This document shows positions 28,440 to 35,828 of a stretch of DNA of 35,828 bases, in pieces (position 1 is the first letter of the stretch; each line of letters opens with the position of its first letter). Made by a program: the position numbers and the translations under genes. The notes beneath the pieces are model-generated. The model ran no database searches. It saw only the letters and a list, made by a program, of their open reading frames with translations, and was not told the DNA's origin. The DNA is from Fen-178 sp049516835 (GTDB lineage: Bacteria > Acidobacteriota > Terriglobia > Bryobacterales > Bryobacteraceae). The stretch spans positions 1 to 35,828 of the forward strand of contig JBEKSR010000039.1 in the NCBI GenBank assembly GCA_049516835.1, given 5' to 3'.

Positions 28440-30815
28440 ATGCCCTGGTCCCAGGTCTACTTGTGCGTGAGCCTTACCACCATGGCAACGCTGCTGCTCG
28501 AGCTGTCGCTCACGCGCATCTTCTCGGTGGTCTTCTACTACCATTTTGCCTTCCTGGCGATCTCCATCGCGCTGTTCGGCCTGGGCGCGGGCGGCGTCTT
28601 CTCCTACGTGGTAGCCGGCTGGAAGGCGCCGCTGTTCTCCCGTCTGGGCCGTCTCAGCGCCATCAACAGCTTCCTGGTGCTGCTGGCCCTGGTGGTCATA
28701 CTGGCGCAGAAGAACAACCCCTCCAATTGGGACCTGGCCCTGATTTACTTCACCACCGCGCTGCCGTTTTTTCTCTCCGGGACAGTTGTCTCGCTGGCCA
28801 TCTCGGAGACCATCGAGCGCGTCAACCGCGTCTACTTTTGCGACCTTCTAGGCGCCGCCGGCGGGTGCCTGCTGCTCGTTCCCCTGCTCAACCAGTTCGG
28901 CGGTCCCAGCACCGTGGTCTGCGCGGCCATCATCTTTGCCACCGCGGCCGCCATCTGGTACAGCATGGCCGGATCGGTCGCCGGCCGCGGCGGCTCGGTG
29001 GCGCTGGCCCTGGCGCTGGTGGCCTTTCTCACCTACAACCAGCACCACCCGGTGATCGACATCAGCCACGCCAAGGGCCAGACCCTGGCCCACGAGTGGT
29101 TCGTCAAGTGGAACAACTTTTCGCGGGTGGCCATTGTCCACAAGGCCGATGAAGGCAGGGACACCATCTACATCGATGCCGATGCCTCCACCGCCATCGC
29201 CGATTTCGATTTCGACCACCTCACGCCGCGCGACCGCCATGACCTGCTCGAGCAAGGTCCCAGCCTTCCCTATGCCGTCCGGCCGGGGGCCAAGACTCTC
29301 ATCATCGGACCCGGCGGCGGCTGGGACGTGGCGCGGGCGCTGGCTTCCGGCAGCCACGACATCACTGGAGTCGAGATCAATCCCATCATTGCCGCCACCA
29401 TCATGCGCCAGCGCTTCCCCGGGCTCAGCCGCGGTCTCTACCTGCGCCCCGACGTCCGCATTTTCGTCGAGGACGGGCGCAGCTTCGTGCGCCGCAGCGC
29501 CGATCGGTACCAGGTCGTGCAGGCCACCCTGGTGGATACCTGGGCAGCCACCGCCGCCGGAGCCTTCGCGCTTTCCGAGAACAATCTCTATACCACCGAC
29601 GCCTTTCGCGATTACCTCTCGCACCTCACTGAAGACGGCATGGTGGCGGTGACGCGCTGGGGCCTCGAGCCGCCGCGCGAGTCTCTGCGGCTGGTCTCGC
29701 TGGCCATGGAGGCGCTCAGCCAACTGGGTGAAGCCGGCGCCTGGCGCCATTTCATAGTTGGCCGCGAACCCGGCGCCGCGGGCTGGGCGCGCGACACCGT
29801 GCTGATCTCGCGCAAGCCTTTTAGCGAGGCCGATATCGGGCGCGCGCGCGCGTTGTTGTCGGCCGCCGGCATGGAGGCCCTCTACCTTCCCGGCCGCGAC
29901 GCGCGCAATCCGTTCTACGACCTGCTCCACAGTCCCAATCCCGACGAATACGAGCGCAACTACACTTTCGACATCACCCCCGTCAGCGACAACCGCCCGT
30001 TCTTTTTCTACTCGGTGCAGCCGCGCGACTTGTGGACCTTCGTGCGCACCGCCTCGCACGACACCGCCGACTACAAGGTCAACAAAGCCGTGCCTCTGCT
30101 GTTCGGCCTGATGGGAGTGAGCCTGGTGGCCACCCTGCTGATCCTGCTGCTGCCGCCGCTGGTGTTGGGCACGCGGCTGCCGCGGCAGCGCGGCGTGCTC
30201 GGATTCCTGCTCTACTTCCTGTTCATCGGCGCCGGCTACATCCTGATCGAAGTGGGACTGATCCAGAAATTCGTGCTCTTTCTGGGACATCCGACCTATG
30301 CCTTGACCGTGGTGATCTTTTCGATGCTGGTTTCGAGCGGCGTGGGAAGCGCCTTGAGCCGGCGCGCGCTGGGGAAGAACGAAGGCCGCCTCATCAAAGT
30401 GCTGGGCTCGGTGGCGCTTCTGGCGGCGCTGCTGGCGCTCATCGCCTCCTGGTTGCTGGGGGCGCTGGTGTGGCTCCCCATGGCGTTGAAGATGGTTATT
30501 ACGGTGCTGCTGATCGCGCCGCTAGGCCTCGTGATGGGCATGCCATTTCCCACCGGGCTCGGGCGGCTCGAGGAGTGGCACGCGCCTTCCGTCCGCTGGG
30601 CCTGGTCTCTGAATGCGGCCGCCAGCGTGCTGGGTTCGGTGGGCGCGCTGGTGTGCTCCATCTATCTCGGCCTCATCCAGACGTTGATCATCGGCGGCCT
30701 GTTCTACCTGGCGGCCCTGGCCGTAATTGCAAAAAGGGGTCAGACGCATTTTCCGGGTTCGGCGGGAAATGAGTCTGTCCCCTTTTTCACGCGAACTCCA
30801 GCACCACCAGCGTGA
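28440..30815 (+). CDS. Multipass membrane protein with spermidine-synthase-like domain
   Basis: About 791 residues. Five or six N-terminal helices (VYLCVSLTTMATLLLELSLT through VALALALVAFLTYN) lead to a cytoplasmic Rossmann domain of spermidine-synthase type at about residues 285-430 (TLIIGPGGGWDVARALA, ITGVEINPIIAATI, PDVRIFVEDGRSFVR). Seven or eight C-terminal helices follow, including GFLLYFLFIGAGYILIEVGL. The glycine-rich loop and the acidic VEINP support binding of an AdoMet-like ligand. The usual polyamine-site residues are not obvious, so the substrate is unknown. ATG 28440 is preferred because the residues before it are encoded by a repeat. The last ~25 residues (RGQTHFPG...) are encoded by a palindrome at 30731-30787, replacing the natural end. 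Confidence 0.82.
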   Translation: MPWSQVYLCVSLTTMATLLLELSLTRIFSVVFYYHFAFLAISIALFGLGAGGVFSYVVAGWKAPLFSRLGRLSAINSFLVLLALVVILAQKNNPSNWDLALIYFTTALPFFLSGTVVSLAISETIERVNRVYFCDLLGAAGGCLLLVPLLNQFGGPSTVVCAAIIFATAAAIWYSMAGSVAGRGGSVALALALVAFLTYNQHHPVIDISHAKGQTLAHEWFVKWNNFSRVAIVHKADEGRDTIYIDADASTAIADFDFDHLTPRDRHDLLEQGPSLPYAVRPGAKTLIIGPGGGWDVARALASGSHDITGVEINPIIAATIMRQRFPGLSRGLYLRPDVRIFVEDGRSFVRRSADRYQVVQATLVDTWAATAAGAFALSENNLYTTDAFRDYLSHLTEDGMVAVTRWGLEPPRESLRLVSLAMEALSQLGEAGAWRHFIVGREPGAAGWARDTVLISRKPFSEADIGRARALLSAAGMEALYLPGRDARNPFYDLLHSPNPDEYERNYTFDITPVSDNRPFFFYSVQPRDLWTFVRTASHDTADYKVNKAVPLLFGLMGVSLVATLLILLLPPLVLGTRLPRQRGVLGFLLYFLFIGAGYILIEVGLIQKFVLFLGHPTYALTVVIFSMLVSSGVGSALSRRALGKNEGRLIKVLGSVALLAALLALIASWLLGALVWLPMALKMVITVLLIAPLGLVMGMPFPTGLGRLEEWHAPSVRWAWSLNAAASVLGSVGALVCSIYLGLIQTLIIGGLFYLAALAVIAKRGQTHFPGSAGNESVPFFTRTPAPPA
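30731..30787. terminator. Palindromic repeat between convergent genes, likely bidirectional terminator
   Basis: AAAAAGGGGTCAGACGCATT on the left and AATGAGTCTGTCCCCTTTTT on the right pair with a few mismatches around a GGGTTCGGC loop. Both strands end in a T5 run after a GC-rich stem, the form of a bidirectional intrinsic terminator. It lies exactly where the spermidine-synthase-like gene and the phosphatase gene converge, and both coding sequences end within or beyond it. The opening GGGGTCAGAC relates it to the family-1 repeats. Confidence 0.65.
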
Positions 30816-32457
30816 TGTCGTCCGACTGCGGGGCCCCTTCGGTGAACTCCGTCACTCCCTCCTGAACGGCGTCGTGAACCGCCTGGCACCGTTCCCCGGC
30901 GTGCCCCGTCACAATCTCCCGCAGCCGCTTCTTGCCGAAGAATTCGCCGGCCGCATTCTGCGCCTCGGTCACGCCGTCGGTGTAAATGACGACCTTGTCG
31001 CCGGGCGCCAGCCGCTCCTCGGCCACCCCGAACTCGGCCGTCTCCACCAGCCCTACCGGCATACCGGTGGCCGCCAGCGTCGCGAGTTCGCCGCCCGCCC
31101 GCACTACGATCGGCGGGCAGTGCGCCGCGTTCACGTAGCTCAGCCGTCCGTCGAGCTCCAGCAGGCAATAGAACACCGTCGCGTACTTCTCGCCGCCGGT
31201 GCGGTCCATGAGGAACTGGTTCAGCCGCTCCATGCGGCGGCCCATGGCCTCCGGATGTTCGGACGCTGTAATCAGCGCGCCTTGCAGCAGCGAAGCCAGC
31301 AGCGCCGAGCTTACGCCCTTCCCCGAAACGTCCGCCACCACCGCGCACCAGCAATGCTTGTTCACCGGCGTCACGTCGAAGTAGTCGCCGCCTACCTCGT
31401 GCGACGCCACGCTGCTGCCGCTCGCTCGCAGCCATCCCTCGGAAGGCAGTTTCCCGGGCAGCAGGCTCTGCTGAATGGTCCGCGCCAGGCGCAGCTCTTC
31501 CTCCATCTGGTGCTTGGTCCGCTCCTCTTCCAGCAGGCGCGCGTTTTCGAGCACCGTCGAGGCCTCGATCGCCAGCGTCTGCAGCAGTTCCCTGTTCCCG
31601 CCCGCCAGGTCGGCCGCCCTCAGGCGCGAATCCATGTAGAGCACGCCCACGGTTTCGCTGCGCGTCGAAAGGACGCTGGTGGCTTCGCCCTGGCCCGTCC
31701 GGATGCGCACCAGCGGAACGCAGATCACGCTGCGCAGCTCCAGGTCCGCGACGCTCGCCTGCGGCCGCGTCTCGCCTTCGCCCAGGGGATCGAAGTTCAT
31801 CGAGAGCAGCTCCCGCCGGTGTTCCAGCGCGCGGTGGATCACCTCGCGCGGCACCCGCAGATCGCTCGCGTGCAGAGCGCGCCCCCGCCGGTGACGGGCG
31901 ATGCGGGTCTCCAGACCGCCGCCCGCGCGCAGCAGCAGGAAGCCGCGCTCGGCGCCCGTGATCGCCAGCGCCGTGTCCACCACCGACACCAGCACATCGT
32001 CCACCGAGAACGAGCTTTCGACCGTGCGCGCCAGGTCCAGAATGGCGCGCAGCTTGGCCAGGTTCCCGCCGGGCCCAGGGGGCGCCCCGGGCGCCGCGCC
32101 CGCTGTCTCGGCGCCGCCCACCTGCTCCATCAGCCGCTTCAGCTCCGCGCCGTCCAGCGCAAAGATAAGCTGGTAGGAATCCTGCGCGCCGAATTCGATC
32201 CTGTCGGAATTCCGCAGCGCCTGGCGGGTGATCCGTTTGCCGTTCACGTACGTGCCGTGAAGACTGCCGCAATCCTCGATGGCGTACTCGCCGTTCTCCG
32301 CCACGATGCGCGCGTGCGTGCGGGAGATGCGGCTGTCCCGGATAATGAGGTTGCTCTCGGGTTGCCGCCCAATGCCGAACGGCAGCGGGTCAATCGCCAC
32401 GCGCGTGCGGTGTCCGTTCGGGTCGATCACCACCAGCGACGCCGGTTCCATTTCCAT
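30787..32457 (-). CDS. FHA-GAF-SpoIIE (PP2C-type) phosphatase
   Basis: A 556-residue cytoplasmic signalling protein. FHA domain at residues 8-98: GIGRQPESNLIIRDSRISRT with the phosphothreonine-binding G-R, S and H-A residues, and GTYVNGKRI. GAF domain at about residues 140-305, linked by a coiled segment (ARLLEEERTKHQMEEELRLA). SpoIIE/PP2C domain at 325-556: GGDYFD (Asp358/361), VADVSGKG (Asp376), YTDGVTEAQ (Asp493) and QSDDIT (Asp546/547), so all metal-binding Asp positions are present. Such enzymes dephosphorylate anti-sigma-factor antagonists in partner-switching pathways, here under control of a phosphothreonine partner and a GAF ligand (inference). The ATG directly follows the Fur stop codon, which implies one operon. 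A 21-nt repeat motif encodes the APPGPGG linker near residue 127. Confidence 0.9.
   Translation of the reverse strand: MEMEPASLVVIDPNGHRTRVAIDPLPFGIGRQPESNLIIRDSRISRTHARIVAENGEYAIEDCGSLHGTYVNGKRITRQALRNSDRIEFGAQDSYQLIFALDGAELKRLMEQVGGAETAGAAPGAPPGPGGNLAKLRAILDLARTVESSFSVDDVLVSVVDTALAITGAERGFLLLRAGGGLETRIARHRRGRALHASDLRVPREVIHRALEHRRELLSMNFDPLGEGETRPQASVADLELRSVICVPLVRIRTGQGEATSVLSTRSETVGVLYMDSRLRAADLAGGNRELLQTLAIEASTVLENARLLEEERTKHQMEEELRLARTIQQSLLPGKLPSEGWLRASGSSVASHEVGGDYFDVTPVNKHCWCAVVADVSGKGVSSALLASLLQGALITASEHPEAMGRRMERLNQFLMDRTGGEKYATVFYCLLELDGRLSYVNAAHCPPIVVRAGGELATLAATGMPVGLVETAEFGVAEERLAPGDKVVIYTDGVTEAQNAAGEFFGKKRLREIVTGHAGERCQAVHDAVQEGVTEFTEGAPQSDDITLVVLEFA
32068..32088. repeat. Intragenic GC-rich 21-nt motif, copy 3 (in the phosphatase gene)
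   Basis: GCCGGGCCCAGGGGGCGCCC reads as the reverse complement of the motif at 22421 and 22801. It encodes the Gly/Pro linker between the FHA and GAF domains. Confidence 0.55.
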
Positions 32458-32985
32458 TCAGGTGCGCCGGGCCCGGAGGGCGCCCCGTCGACGCCGGGCA
32501 GGGGGCCCGGCTGGCTCTATGGGAAGAAGCCGCCGCTCTTCCAGTTCACGCGCCCGCAGCGTCTGGCAGTGCGCGCAATACCCGCCCACTTCCGTCCGCG
32601 CCAGCAGGACCTGGAAACCAAAGTGGATCTCGATCTGCTTCCGCAGGCGCTGCAGCGGCTCCCCGAAGAATTCCTCCACCCGGCCGCAACGCAGGCAGAT
32701 GGCGTGCGCGTGCTCTTGCTTCAGACGCGTCTCGTAGTAGTGCTGGTCGCCCCCGTAGTGCATCAGGTCCAGCTCATCCACCAGGCCGCCGGTCTTGAGC
32801 ATTTTCAGGGTGCGGTACACCGTCACCCGGTTGATCTTCGGATCTTTTTCTTTCGCCAGCTCGTACAACCGCTCGGCGTCCAGATGCGCGCCGGTCTTGT
32901 CGATCAACCCGAGCAGAATCTGCCGCTGGCGGGTGAGGCGGACGCCCCGCTCCTTCAACGATCTTTGAATCGCGTCGAGGGTCAT
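32458..32985 (-). CDS. Fur-family metalloregulator
   Basis: A 175-residue regulator. An N-terminal winged helix (residues 10-75: RLTRQRQILLGLIDKTGAHL, INRVTVYRTLKMLKTGGLVD) binds DNA. The C-terminal dimerisation and metal domain has EHAHAICLRCGRVEEF with the C97-xx-C100 half of a structural zinc site and C137-xx-C140 as the other half. His79-81 region residues (GDQHYYE) and the H92/H94 pair provide sensory-site ligands. Which metal or peroxide signal it senses cannot be told. ATG 32985 is the family start; the frame continues far upstream but without similarity. The last ~20 residues (AGPPARRRRGALRARRT) are Arg-rich and encoded by repeat motif copy 4. The stop abuts the phosphatase ATG. It is divergent from the heme/PD40 gene, 60 bp away. 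Confidence 0.92.
   Translation of the reverse strand: MTLDAIQRSLKERGVRLTRQRQILLGLIDKTGAHLDAERLYELAKEKDPKINRVTVYRTLKMLKTGGLVDELDLMHYGGDQHYYETRLKQEHAHAICLRCGRVEEFFGEPLQRLRKQIEIHFGFQVLLARTEVGGYCAHCQTLRARELEERRLLPIEPAGPPARRRRGALRARRT
32466..32486. repeat. Intragenic GC-rich 21-nt motif, copy 4 (end of the Fur gene)
   Basis: GCCGGGCCCGGAGGGCGCCC, the reverse complement of the queG and MutS-like copies, encodes part of the Arg-rich C-terminal tail of the Fur protein. A partial inverted copy (GCCGGGCAGGGGGCCCGG) follows at 32493. Confidence 0.55.
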
Positions 32986-33005
32986 ATCGCCCGGGGGCCT
33001 CTCCA

Positions 33006-33011
33006 ATTCTA
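33006..33011 (-). promoter_or_regulatory. -10-like element for the Fur-phosphatase operon
   Basis: TAGAAT on the minus strand (5 of 6 to TATAAT) lies 20 nt before the Fur ATG, in the 60-bp divergent region shared with the heme/PD40/TPR gene. A Fur protein could control both directions from here, but no clear Fur-box dyad is seen. Confidence 0.35.
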
Positions 33012-33045
33012 GCAAAGGGACCGCGCCGGGCTGTAAGCTGGTTCT

Positions 33046-35601
33046 ATGGTGGGGATCTTTTTGCTGGGTTTTCTGTTGGCGGCGCCCAGTCCGCCGGCGG
33101 CGATCACAATCGATTATCCCGAACAAGGGTCGATTTTTCCGCCCGAGATCACGCCCCCGACATTTCTTTGGCGCGATAGCGCGAAAGACGTCGCCGTCTG
33201 GCGGATCGACGTCTCGTTCGGCGCTGGCGCGGCGACCATTCACGCCACCTCCAAGGGCGAGCGCATGCGCATCGGCAAGCTCGATCCGGATTGCATCGCC
33301 GATACCAACCAGCCGCCGCCCCAACTGGCGGCGCATTCCTGGACGCCGGACGCTGAGACGTGGCAGGCCATCAAGCGGCATTCGGTCGCGGCCGCCGCCA
33401 CCGTGACCATCAGCGGCTTTCGTGCTGACGCCCCGGATCGGGCCGTCTCCCGTGGAAGGGTCGCCATTCGCACTTCCAAGGACCCAGTGGGCGCGCCCAT
33501 CTTCTATCGCGACGTGCCGCTGATGCCCTCGGAGCTGGAAAAAGGCGTCATCAAACCCCTGGCCGCCGAGGCCGTGCCCCTGGTCGCCTGGAGAGTCCGC
33601 AACGTGGGCGAAGCCCGCAGCCGGGTGGTCATGGAAAACCTGCCGGTGTGCGCCAACTGCCATTCCTTTTCCGCGGACGGCAGGACCATGGGCATGGATC
33701 TCGATGGCCTTCAGGGCAACCGGGGGATGTACATCCTGGCGCAGGTCGCGCCCGAGATGGCCGTCCGCAAGCCGGACGTGATTCAGTGGAGTTCGCCCGA
33801 AGGCAAGCTGAAAGGCAGCGTCCGCATCGGTTTCATGTCGCAGGTCTCCCCGGATGGGCGGTACGTGGTCACCACGGTCAACCCGGCCGGGGTGCCGGCC
33901 GCCTCCGCCGAGCCTCCCAGCAACTATTACGTGGCCAATTTCAAGGACTACCGCTTCCTCCAGGTCTTCTATCCCACCCGCGGGATTCTGAGTTGGTACA
34001 GCCGCCAAACGGGAGTGCTGCGGCCGCTCGCCGGCGCCGGCGACCCGCGCTTTGTGCAACTGGGCGCCGTGTGGAGCCCCGACGGCCGGTACCTGGTATT
34101 TGCCCGCGCTGAGGCCACCGACCCCAATCCGCCCGGTGTGCCGCTGGCGAAATTCGCCAACGACCCCAACGAGCTCCAAATCCGGTATGACCTCTACCGC
34201 ATTCCGTTCCGCAACGGTGAGGGAGGTGTGCCGGAGCCGATCGCCGGCGCCTCGCGCAACGGCATGAGCAATACCTTTCCCAAGGTGTCTCCCGATGGCC
34301 GATGGATCGTGTTCGTCCAGTGCCGCAACGGCGAGCTCATGCGTCCCGACAGCCAGTTGTACATGATTCCCGCGGAGGGCGGGCCGGCGCGGCGTATGCG
34401 CTGCAACACGCTTCTGATGAATTCGTGGCACAGCTTTTCGCCCAACGGCCGCTGGCTGGTGTTTTCCTCCAAGGCCAGGTCGCCCTACACGCAGATGTAC
34501 CTCACGCACATCGACACGGACGGCAACGACAGCCCGCCCATTTTGATCGACAACTCGACCGCCGCCAACCGCGCTGTGAACATTCCGGAGTTTGTGAACA
34601 TCCCGCCCGATGGCTTGCGGCAAATCGGCGGCCCGGTCATCGACTATTACAAGCTGTTCAACAGCGCGGCCTATCTGCAGAGGACCGGATCGTACGAGGC
34701 GTCCGCCGCCAAGTGGAGGAAAGTTCTGGAGCTGAGCCCCGATGACGAACTCGCCCACCGCAACCTGGGAACCGTGCTGCTCATGACGGGCCACCGCGAG
34801 GAATCCGCGGCGCATTTCCGGAAAGCGTCCGAGATCAAGCTCCGCGCGGCCGTCGAAGCCGATCCCGCCTCCGCGCGGGCATTCAACGATCTCGGCGTGC
34901 TTCTGGTCCAAACCGGGCGCGTCGAGGAAGCCGCGGCGCAGTTCGAGAAAGCCGCCGCGCTGAAGCCGGATTTCGCCGCCGCGCGCGCCAACCTGGGCGC
35001 CGCGCTGGCCAAGCTGGGCAGGCTGGACGAGGCGCTCGTTCAACTGCGCCAGGCGCTTGCGTCGGACTCCCGCTATGCGCCCGCGCACTACCATCTGGGT
35101 TCGGTTCTGAGCCGGCGGGGTGACGCCGAGGGCGCCATCCGGGAATGGCGTAGCGCACTCTCAATCGACCCGAAATACGCGGAGGCCCATGTCAGCCTGG
35201 GCGACGCGCTCTACGCGCAAGGGCGGACGGCGGAGGCCCTGGCGCACTGGCGCGACGGTCTCCAACTGCAACCCAACGACCCGCCCGCGCTGCGCCGCGT
35301 CGCCTGGGTCCTGGCCACCTCGCCCGATGCCGCCATCCGCGACGGCCCCGAGGCCCTGGCGTTCGCGGTGCGGGCGATGGAACTCTCCGGCGGAAACGAC
35401 GCGCAGGTGCTGGACACGCTCGCCGCCGCCTACGCCGAGAAGGGGCAGTTCGCCGACGCGGCCCTGACCGCGCGCCGGGCCCAGGCTCGGGCCGCGCAAG
35501 AGAACCAGCCCGCCCTGGCCCGCGACATCGGCGTCAGAATCGCGTTGTACGAAGCCGGCGAGCCGTTTCGCGACCGCGCTGCCGCCGCCGTTCGCCCGTG
35601 A
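33046..35601 (+). CDS. Exported PD40 beta-propeller and TPR protein with a c-type heme motif
   Basis: An 851-residue protein. A short N-terminal signal (MVGIFLLGFLLAAPSPPAA) precedes an Ig-like region (TIDYPEQGSIFPPEITPPTF). At residues 202-206 CANCH, within NLPVCANCHSFSADG, is a CxxCH covalent heme-attachment motif. A TolB/PD40-type propeller follows (VSPDGRYVVTTVNP, WSPDGRYLVFARA, VSPDGRWIVFVQC, FSPNGRWLVFSSKA; about residues 215-500). Residues from about 540 hold seven or so TPRs (HRNLGTVLLMTGHREESAAH, RAFNDLGVLLVQTGRVEEAA, APAHYHLGSVLSRRGDAEGA). The combination suggests a periplasmic electron-transfer or sensing scaffold, but only one heme site is visible and the distal ligand is unknown. 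It is divergent from Fur. Confidence 0.85.
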   Translation: MVGIFLLGFLLAAPSPPAAITIDYPEQGSIFPPEITPPTFLWRDSAKDVAVWRIDVSFGAGAATIHATSKGERMRIGKLDPDCIADTNQPPPQLAAHSWTPDAETWQAIKRHSVAAAATVTISGFRADAPDRAVSRGRVAIRTSKDPVGAPIFYRDVPLMPSELEKGVIKPLAAEAVPLVAWRVRNVGEARSRVVMENLPVCANCHSFSADGRTMGMDLDGLQGNRGMYILAQVAPEMAVRKPDVIQWSSPEGKLKGSVRIGFMSQVSPDGRYVVTTVNPAGVPAASAEPPSNYYVANFKDYRFLQVFYPTRGILSWYSRQTGVLRPLAGAGDPRFVQLGAVWSPDGRYLVFARAEATDPNPPGVPLAKFANDPNELQIRYDLYRIPFRNGEGGVPEPIAGASRNGMSNTFPKVSPDGRWIVFVQCRNGELMRPDSQLYMIPAEGGPARRMRCNTLLMNSWHSFSPNGRWLVFSSKARSPYTQMYLTHIDTDGNDSPPILIDNSTAANRAVNIPEFVNIPPDGLRQIGGPVIDYYKLFNSAAYLQRTGSYEASAAKWRKVLELSPDDELAHRNLGTVLLMTGHREESAAHFRKASEIKLRAAVEADPASARAFNDLGVLLVQTGRVEEAAAQFEKAAALKPDFAAARANLGAALAKLGRLDEALVQLRQALASDSRYAPAHYHLGSVLSRRGDAEGAIREWRSALSIDPKYAEAHVSLGDALYAQGRTAEALAHWRDGLQLQPNDPPALRRVAWVLATSPDAAIRDGPEALAFAVRAMELSGGNDAQVLDTLAAAYAEKGQFADAALTARRAQARAAQENQPALARDIGVRIALYEAGEPFRDRAAAAVRP

Positions 35602-35645
35602 ACATTTATCGGCATCCGGCCTGCCATTCAATGCGCGATCAGCAC

Positions 35646-35828
35646 TCACCTCAAGCTGCCGTGCGACCTTAGGGACTGTAACGAAAGAAAGTATGCAGAA
35701 TCCCAATGCCGCCTGGGATGCAGCGTGTAGTTCCAGTCTCCGTGGAACTTGTCACGGCGGAGATCAATCTCCGCTACTTCGCGATCTGACACCTTGACGC
35801 CCGGAGGGTAGATGTCGGTGTCCAACTC
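35646..35828 (-). CDS. C-terminal part of an ISAzo13-like transposase, cut by the window edge
   Basis: A minus-strand frame enters at the right edge and reads ELDTDIYPPGVKVSDREVAE, then IDLRRDKFHGDWNYTLHP, before a TGA at 35648-35646. The FHGxWNYT motif with a preceding 'I/L-L-R-x-D/H' stretch is the C-terminal signature of ISAzo13/Rhodopirellula-type DDE transposases. The last ~20 residues (RRHWDSAYFLSLQSLRSHGS...) run past the usual end, so the original stop may be lost. No terminal inverted repeat can be recognised in the visible 45 bp to the left. Whether the element is complete cannot be judged. Confidence 0.6.
   Translation of the reverse strand, partial: ELDTDIYPPGVKVSDREVAEIDLRRDKFHGDWNYTLHPRRHWDSAYFLSLQSLRSHGSLR

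Noticed and set aside
28848..30290. 480-codon minus-strand open frame
   Set aside because: Shadow of the spermidine-synthase-like gene, with His/Gln/Arg-rich composition.
30727..33012. 761-codon plus-strand open frame
   Set aside because: Antisense to the phosphatase and Fur genes, both of which show full catalytic and zinc motifs on the minus strand.
32986..35094. Upstream extension of the Fur reading frame giving an 878-residue protein
   Set aside because: The extension is antisense to the PD40/TPR gene, and Fur proteins begin at the ATG at 32985.

Overview
The window looks like a chromosomal segment from an acidobacterium of the Solibacter/Bryobacter type (inference). The support is high GC, two long secreted proteins ending in the Solibacter-type C-terminal domain (TIGR03437-like), a VWFA-related acidobacterial protein (TIGR03436-like), one PEP-CTERM protein, many short DUF or TPR secreted proteins, and dense families of palindromic intergenic repeats. 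No rRNA, tRNA, CRISPR array, prophage or intact insertion sequence was seen.

Layout. 1-2.4 kb: edge of an unidentified gene, a UPF0173 metallo-hydrolase diverging from an HpcH/HpaI aldolase, then a secreted DinB-like protein. 2.4-3.8 kb (minus): a secreted MBL-fold protein behind a FitAB/VapBC-like module whose PIN toxin is interrupted by an amber codon. 4.0-7.5 kb: a tight operon of ECF sigma factor, zinc-finger/HEAT membrane anti-sigma candidate, DUF4097-like beta-helix protein and double-PDZ protein. 7.7-14.8 kb: Tat-exported DUF362 protein, giant beta-propeller/TIGR03437 surface protein and a TPR lipoprotein. 14.9-19.2 kb (minus): VWA protein and a 1109-residue exported protein of unknown family. 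19.3-19.8 kb: gene debris. 19.8-24.5 kb: IPT/TIG protein, then minus-strand TPR protein, QueG and a membrane MutS-like ATPase. 24.5-26.3 kb: a gene-poor, less GC-rich stretch with a PEP-CTERM gene and many hairpins. 26.3-30.8 kb: an orphan nuoA translationally coupled to a TIGR03437 protein, then a membrane spermidine-synthase-like protein. 30.8-33.0 kb (minus): Fur regulator abutting an FHA-GAF-SpoIIE phosphatase. 33.0-35.6 kb: a PD40/TPR protein with a c-type heme motif. At the right edge lies the C-terminal end of an ISAzo13-like transposase.

The most unusual feature is the repeat landscape. At least four kinds of palindromic element are present. In several unrelated genes the stop codon is the first three bases of such an element, or directly abuts it. 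One composite of these palindromes sits in frame inside the MutS-like ATPase, and a separate 21-nt motif recurs four times inside coding sequence. A second recurrent theme is a -10-like hexamer placed 7-9 nt before the start codon, which predicts leaderless mRNAs.
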